DNA of 64,000 bases from contig DATHOE010000034.1 of the NCBI GenBank assembly GCA_035485275.1, forward strand, positions 124,001-188,000, given 5' to 3'. The position numbers were made by a program, and so were the translations under genes. This stretch comes from DAIDJD01 sp035485275 (GTDB lineage Bacteria > Oederibacteriota > JAJYGY01 > DAIDJD01). The notes beneath the pieces were generated by a model. It made no database searches, had not been told where the DNA came from, and saw nothing but the letters and a program-made list of their open reading frames with translations. Positions 58,132 through 64,000 of this stretch are shown in pieces (the first letter of the stretch is position 1; the number at the start of each line of letters is the position of its first letter).

Positions 58132-59838
58132 ATGGCCGGTCTTGGACGCAACAGCGCGGCATGGGTGCGGACCACCCGTCTCAGCTCGGGGCTGATCCTC
58201 TTCGCCTATGTCCTGACGCATTTCCTGAACCACGCCTGCGGGCTCATCTCCCTGTCCGCCATGGAGGCCGGGCTCGCGGTCAACGGCGGTTTCTGGCAAA
58301 GCCCGGTGGGGCGACCGCTCCTGTATTGCGCCTTCCTGGCCCACCTGCTGCTGGCCCTTTGGTCCCTCTACCAGCGGCCCACCCTGTCCATGCCGCGCAA
58401 GGAGGCCCTGCGCCTCGGCCTGGGCCTGAGCATCCCCTTTTTGGCGGCCCAGCATGTGGTCAACACGCGCCTGGGCAACATGCTCTACGGCGTCCATCCG
58501 ACCTATTCCCTGGAACTGTATTCCTTTTTCGTGCTCACTCCGGCGAACGCCCTGGTGCAGACGGCCTTGCTGCTGGTGGTCTGGTGGCACGGCTGCCTGG
58601 GCCTCCAGTTCGTCCTGCAGCTGAGGCCCTGGTACGCGAAGGCCAGGACCTGGCTCTTCGCCTGGGCGGTGATGGTCCCCACCCTGGCCCTGCTCGGCTT
58701 TTGGGAGGGCGGCCAGGTGGTGCGGGCCATGGCCGGCAACGCAGCCTGGATCGCCGCCATGAAGGCCGCCTCCCGCGCGCCCAGCCCGGCGCAGAAGGCC
58801 GCGCTCTTCGCCGTGCGCGACGGGGTGTGGATGGCCATGGCGGGCCTGCTGGCGCTGACCCTGCTGGCCCGGCGCCTGCGCTGGGCCTGGGGCGCCCGCC
58901 GCGGCGTCCTGACGGTGCGCTATCCCGGCGGGCGCGTTGTGAAGGCGCTGCCGGGCATGTCCGTGCTCGACGCCAGCCGCATGGGCGGCCTCCCCCACGC
59001 CTCCATTTGCGGGGGGCGCGGGCGCTGCTCCACCTGCCGTGTGCGCGTCGACGAGGGCGACTGCCTCGCGCCGCCCCCTTCGCCCGACGAGGCGGCGGTG
59101 CTCCAACGCGTGGGCGCCGCGCCCAAGGTGCGCCTGGCCTGCCAGTTCCGGCCCGCAGGGGACGTCTCCGTGACGCCCCTTCTGCCGGCCAACGCCCAGG
59201 CCGCGGACGGCTTCGCCCGGCCGGCCCAGTTCATGGGCCAGGAGCGCGAGATCGCGATCCTGTTCGCGGACATCCGCGGCTTCACCCAGCTGTCGGAACA
59301 CAAGCTGCCCTACGACGTCGTCTTCATCCTGAACCGCTACTTCGCGGAGATGGGCTCCGCGGTGGAGGCGGCGGGGGGGCGGGTGGACAAATTCATGGGC
59401 GACGGGGTGATGGCCCTGTTCGGGCTTGAGGGCCCGCCCGAGCAGGCCTGCCGCCAGGCCCTGGCCGCGTCCGCGGACATGGCGCGGCGCCTGGACGGGC
59501 TGAACCGCTCCCTTGCGCACGACCTGGCCGAGCCCCTGCGCATCGGCATCGGCGTGCACTGCGGACCGGCCATCGTGGGGGCCATGGGCTACGGGCAGGC
59601 CATGCACCTGACCGCCATCGGCGACGCGGTGAACACCGCCAGCCGCCTGGAGGCGCTGTGCAAGCCCAACCACTGCCAGCTCGTGGTCTCGCGCCACGCG
59701 GCGGAACGTTCCGGGCTGGACTTGGGCAGGCATCCCCTGCTGAGCCTGGACATACGCGGCCGGGCCGGCGCCCTGGAGGCCTACACCGTGGAACAGGCGC
59801 GGGACCTGGCGACGATAAATGAGACGCAACAAGCGTAG
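58132..59838 (+). CDS. Membrane adenylate cyclase with SDH-like helical anchor and [2Fe-2S] domain
   Basis: The 568-residue protein combines three parts. Residues about 1-265 have six to seven helices with His residues in THFLNHACG, FLAHLLLALW, AAQHVVNTRLG and WWHGCLGLQF, the pattern of SDH/fumarate reductase-type (diheme b) anchors. Residues about 275-355 form an adrenodoxin-type [2Fe-2S] domain (CGGRGRCSTC, then RLACQF; C-x5-C-x2-C-x34-C). Residues about 370-560 form a class III cyclase: FADIRGFTQLS (metal Asp), DKFMGDGVMALFG (metal Asp, ATP-selective Lys) and IGDAVNTASRLE. It is inferred to sense quinone or redox state. Confidence 0.88.
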   Translation: MAGLGRNSAAWVRTTRLSSGLILFAYVLTHFLNHACGLISLSAMEAGLAVNGGFWQSPVGRPLLYCAFLAHLLLALWSLYQRPTLSMPRKEALRLGLGLSIPFLAAQHVVNTRLGNMLYGVHPTYSLELYSFFVLTPANALVQTALLLVVWWHGCLGLQFVLQLRPWYAKARTWLFAWAVMVPTLALLGFWEGGQVVRAMAGNAAWIAAMKAASRAPSPAQKAALFAVRDGVWMAMAGLLALTLLARRLRWAWGARRGVLTVRYPGGRVVKALPGMSVLDASRMGGLPHASICGGRGRCSTCRVRVDEGDCLAPPPSPDEAAVLQRVGAAPKVRLACQFRPAGDVSVTPLLPANAQAADGFARPAQFMGQEREIAILFADIRGFTQLSEHKLPYDVVFILNRYFAEMGSAVEAAGGRVDKFMGDGVMALFGLEGPPEQACRQALAASADMARRLDGLNRSLAHDLAEPLRIGIGVHCGPAIVGAMGYGQAMHLTAIGDAVNTASRLEALCKPNHCQLVVSRHAAERSGLDLGRHPLLSLDIRGRAGALEAYTVEQARDLATINETQQA

Positions 59839-59845
59839 AAAGTTC

Positions 59846-59874
59846 TTTTCAAACTGCCCCGCGGTCCCTATATT
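59846..59874 (+). promoter_or_regulatory. Putative sigma70-like promoter of the tRNA-Val gene
   Basis: TTTTCA (59846-59851, 4 of 6) is followed after 17 bp by TATATT (59869-59874, 5 of 6), about 60 bp before the tRNA. Confidence 0.45.
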
Positions 59875-59933
59875 GTCTCTCCCGGCGTCGTGGCCCACGA
59901 AGGCGTGGAGCCGAACTCCGGCGCTAGCGTTGC

Positions 59934-60010
59934 GCGTCCTTAGCTCAGTTGGTTAGAGCGTTCCCTTGACATGGGAGAGGTCGGCGGTTCAAATCCGTCA
60001 GGACGCACCA
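59934..60010 (+). tRNA. tRNA-Val (anticodon GAC)
   Basis: A complete cloverleaf is visible: acceptor GCGTCCT paired with AGGACGC, D-arm with GCTC/GAGC, anticodon stem TTCCC/GGGAG around the loop TTGACAT (anticodon GAC), T-arm GGCGG/CCGTC around TTCAAAT, and an encoded CCA at 60008-60010. It reads GUC valine codons. Confidence 0.96.
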
Positions 60011-60064
60011 TTTTTCGCAGTGCCGGGTCCGCCGCCGAGGGATCCTTTTCAGGGGACCGTGCGT

Positions 60065-60253
60065 ATGTTGTGTAACGAGTGTTTGACGGAGCCCGCCACC
60101 ATAGACCACCTGGACCTGAGCCTGGGGGAGGTCCGTTTGCGCAGCCTGTGCCGGGCCTGCGCCGCGGACGAACTCCAGCGCTGGAACCAGGAACGCCTCG
60201 GCCGGCCGGCCCCCAGCTCCCAATCCAGCCAAAAGGACCGCCGGGCCGCCTAG
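60065..60253 (+). CDS. Minimal McsA-like zinc-finger protein
   Basis: The 62-residue protein has MLCNECLTEPATIDHLDLS, then RLRSLCRACAADEL: two C-x2-C pairs like the N-terminal zinc finger of McsA (C-x-E-C...P-A-T...L-C-x-x-C-A). It lacks the UvrB/UvrC-like second half. In Firmicutes McsA works with the arginine kinase McsB and ClpC; here it stands alone directly before clpC, with no mcsB or ctsR visible. ATG at 60065 is chosen because the longer open frame runs through the tRNA. It may be an adaptor or a stress sensor for ClpC. Confidence 0.75.
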   Translation: MLCNECLTEPATIDHLDLSLGEVRLRSLCRACAADELQRWNQERLGRPAPSSQSSQKDRRAA

Positions 60254-60281
60254 AAAAGGCCCTACAGTCCGCGTTTTTTAA

Positions 60282-60310
60282 GGCCGTCCAGGGCGAAGCC
60301 CAGGACGGCC
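60282..60310. other. Interrupted inverted repeat upstream of the clpC promoter
   Basis: GGCCGTCC-A-GGGC-GAA-GCCC-A-GGACGGCC is symmetrical except for an A/A mismatch. It ends 5 bp before the extended -10 element. It has no downstream T-run, so it is not a standard terminator; an operator for a clp regulator is possible. Confidence 0.4.
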
Positions 60311-60315
60311 GCTCG

Positions 60316-60324
60316 TGGTATACT
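60316..60324 (+). promoter_or_regulatory. Putative extended -10 promoter of clpC
   Basis: TG-G-TATACT forms an extended -10 (5 of 6 in the hexamer), 81 bp before the clpC ATG. No good -35 is seen; the interrupted inverted repeat occupies that region. Confidence 0.4.
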
Positions 60325-60404
60325 TAATCGGCGCCCCGAAAGGGCGCCGCCGCCGGCACCCAGGCGGTCCCAAGCGTAATTCCTTACAGCCCGTTGAGGC
60401 TCCT

Positions 60405-62894
<2,490 letters not shown>

Positions 62895-62912
62895 CCAAGG
62901 CGCGAAGCCCGA

Positions 62913-62953
62913 GGCCCCGCGGCCGATACCGCCGCGGGGCCTTTCTTTTTTTG
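62913..62953 (+). terminator. Rho-independent terminator after clpC
   Basis: A perfect 12-bp stem (AGGCCCCGCGGC with GCCGCGGGGCCT) and a 7-nt loop is followed by a T-rich run (TTCTTTTTTT). It lies 19 bp after the clpC stop and 37 bp before the next ATG. Confidence 0.93.
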
Positions 62954-62989
62954 GGGACCCAAAACGACCCGTGAAGCGTCCTTGCTGAG

Positions 62990-64000
62990 ATGACCAAAAA
63001 CGCGCGAATCTTCGCCGCAAGCCTGGCCGTCCTGGGCCTGGGCGCCGCTCTGGGGATGCAGAGGGGCCCCTGGCTGGGCGAACGCTTGCGCGCGCCCCTG
63101 GAGCAGGCCCTTTCCAAGGCCAGCGGCCGGCGCGTCAGCGTCGGGGGCATGGGCCTCGGCGTCAGCGGCTGGCTGTGGCTGCGCGACGTGGGCATGGGCC
63201 CGATGGAGCGCGGGGGTCCCTGGGACCTGAGCCTCACGGCCGAGGCCGTGGGCCTGAGGGTGGACCTCTGGGGCCTGGTCCGCGGCCGCGTGGACCTTTC
63301 CAGCCTGCGGGCCGTGCGGGTCCTGGCGCCCTGCGTCTTTGTCCTGAGCCCGAAGGAAAAGGCGCCCCCTCCCGGCGGCGCCCAGCCGCTGTCCGGCGCC
63401 GGCTCCGGGGATTGGCAGCGCGCCCTCGCCGCCTTGCCCTTGCCGCCCGTGCCCATGGATCTCGAGGACGGGAGCGTCTGGAGCGCGGCCCCGGGTTCGG
63501 GGATGCGCCTGTTGGCGGACAAGCTGGACGCCAGCCTGGAGCCCGAGGGCCCGCAGGACTGGCGTTTGCGCGCTTCGGGCCGGCCCGCCGGAAGCGGGGA
63601 GGCCAGCATGCGCGCGGACCTGGGTCCGGGCCGGGGCCATCCCCTGATCGAGGCGGACGTGAAAAACCTGGAATGGCCTTCCTGGCTGGCGCCCCCGCCC
63701 GGCCTGGGGCCGCCGCAAGGCCGCCTCAACGGCGATTTCGAAGCCCGCGCGCTGCCCGGCGCCTGGCCCCTGGGACTGGATCTGCGCGGCCGCGGGACGC
63801 TGGAAGGGGTCGCGATCCAGCCGTCCGCAGCGGGCCGGCCGGGTTTGAGCGCGCTGGCCGCGCAGTGGACCCTGCAGGGCGGCCGTTTCGACCTGGAAGG
63901 GATGAAAGCCTCATACGCCGGGGGAAGCATCCAGGGCCAAGCCGATGTGGACCTGCCCACGCAGGCCTTTGGAGCGACCCTGACCGCGCGCGGGGCGGAT
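62990..64000 (+). CDS. AsmA/TamB-like membrane-anchored protein (3' end cut by the window)
   Basis: The first 337 codons are in the window. The N-terminal membrane segment (ARIFAAS, then VLGLGAALG) is followed by LEQALSKASGRRVSVGGMG and LWLRDVGMGPM. Later segments such as VDLWGLVRGRVDLSSLRAVRV and LNGDFEARALPG, and DLRGRGTLEGVAIQ, resemble AsmA/TamB-like proteins with repeated beta-strands that span the periplasm. It may carry phospholipids or act in outer-membrane biogenesis. ATG at 62990 lies 37 bp after the clpC terminator with a weak Shine-Dalgarno. The full length is unknown. Confidence 0.68.
   Translation, partial: MTKNARIFAASLAVLGLGAALGMQRGPWLGERLRAPLEQALSKASGRRVSVGGMGLGVSGWLWLRDVGMGPMERGGPWDLSLTAEAVGLRVDLWGLVRGRVDLSSLRAVRVLAPCVFVLSPKEKAPPPGGAQPLSGAGSGDWQRALAALPLPPVPMDLEDGSVWSAAPGSGMRLLADKLDASLEPEGPQDWRLRASGRPAGSGEASMRADLGPGRGHPLIEADVKNLEWPSWLAPPPGLGPPQGRLNGDFEARALPGAWPLGLDLRGRGTLEGVAIQPSAAGRPGLSALAAQWTLQGGRFDLEGMKASYAGGSIQGQADVDLPTQAFGATLTARGAD

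Noticed and set aside
56407..59898. Minus-strand open frame of about 1163 codons
   Set aside because: It is antisense to the ABC permease and cyclase genes, very rich in Gln/Gly/His/Pro, as expected for the complement of high-GC coding sequence. No motif, start site or terminator supports it.
60282..60310. Intrinsic terminator after the McsA-like gene
   Set aside because: The stem is good but there is no T-run after it on either strand; the T-run (60274-60279) precedes it.

Overview
The window is about 64 kb of GC-rich bacterial DNA (mostly around 65-70% G+C by eye, with a clearly AT-richer patch at about 15.8-18.2 kb). Genes for lipopolysaccharide-type glycosyltransferases (GT9, WaaE-like GT2), lipoprotein signal peptides with lipoboxes, LysM lipoproteins and an AsmA/TamB-like protein point to a diderm (Gram-negative) bacterium. 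A secreted protein with Ser/Pro/Phe linker repeats followed by an FlgD-like Ig domain is a style I associate with little-cultured lineages such as FCPU426, Elusimicrobiota or Firestonebacteria. That placement is a low-confidence inference. Start codons are often GTG or TTG, with one probable CTG, and 4-nt stop/start overlaps are common.

Region 1 (1-30 kb) is a large surface-polysaccharide locus. It has GT9, GT2, GT4 and GT87-type glycosyltransferases, a WecA/MraY-type initiating phosphoglycosyltransferase, a Wzx-type flippase, a Wzy-like polymerase candidate, GDP-mannose 4,6-dehydratase, a DegT-type sugar aminotransferase, a NodU-type carbamoyltransferase, three acyltransferase-3 O-acetylase-like proteins, two methyltransferases, a polysaccharide deacetylase, a YdcF-type protein and a secreted beta-helix protein. 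Together they suggest a heavily decorated (acetylated, methylated, carbamoylated, 6-deoxy- and amino-sugar) O-antigen or exopolysaccharide made by a Wzx/Wzy route. Genes run on both strands in several short transcription units.

Region 2 (29.4-45.3 kb) is mixed. It holds a DUF374 acyltransferase, an aromatic-rich secreted protein, a sugar nucleotidyltransferase, panD, and a minus-strand unit of two tandem TPR/ATP-grasp paralogues followed by a translationally coupled fold-type-I PLP enzyme. Then come two cobalamin genes (cbiC, cbiL), a DUF971 protein, two secreted proteins, a GH35-like glycosidase, a hypothetical protein and an acylphosphatase. The PLP/ATP-grasp unit is the best candidate here for an undescribed biochemical system.

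Region 3 (45.3-58 kb) is housekeeping: a riboflavin operon (ribD-ribE-yaaR-like-ribBA-ribH-nusB) behind a sigma70-like promoter, a small secreted protein and two tandem LysM lipoproteins with their own promoters, the ybeY-corC-era-recO cluster, and an ABC-2 exporter.

Region 4 (58-64 kb) carries a membrane adenylate cyclase with an SDH-like helical anchor and a [2Fe-2S] domain, a tRNA-Val(GAC), a minimal McsA-like zinc-finger protein, clpC with a strong intrinsic terminator, and the start of an AsmA/TamB-like gene cut by the window edge.
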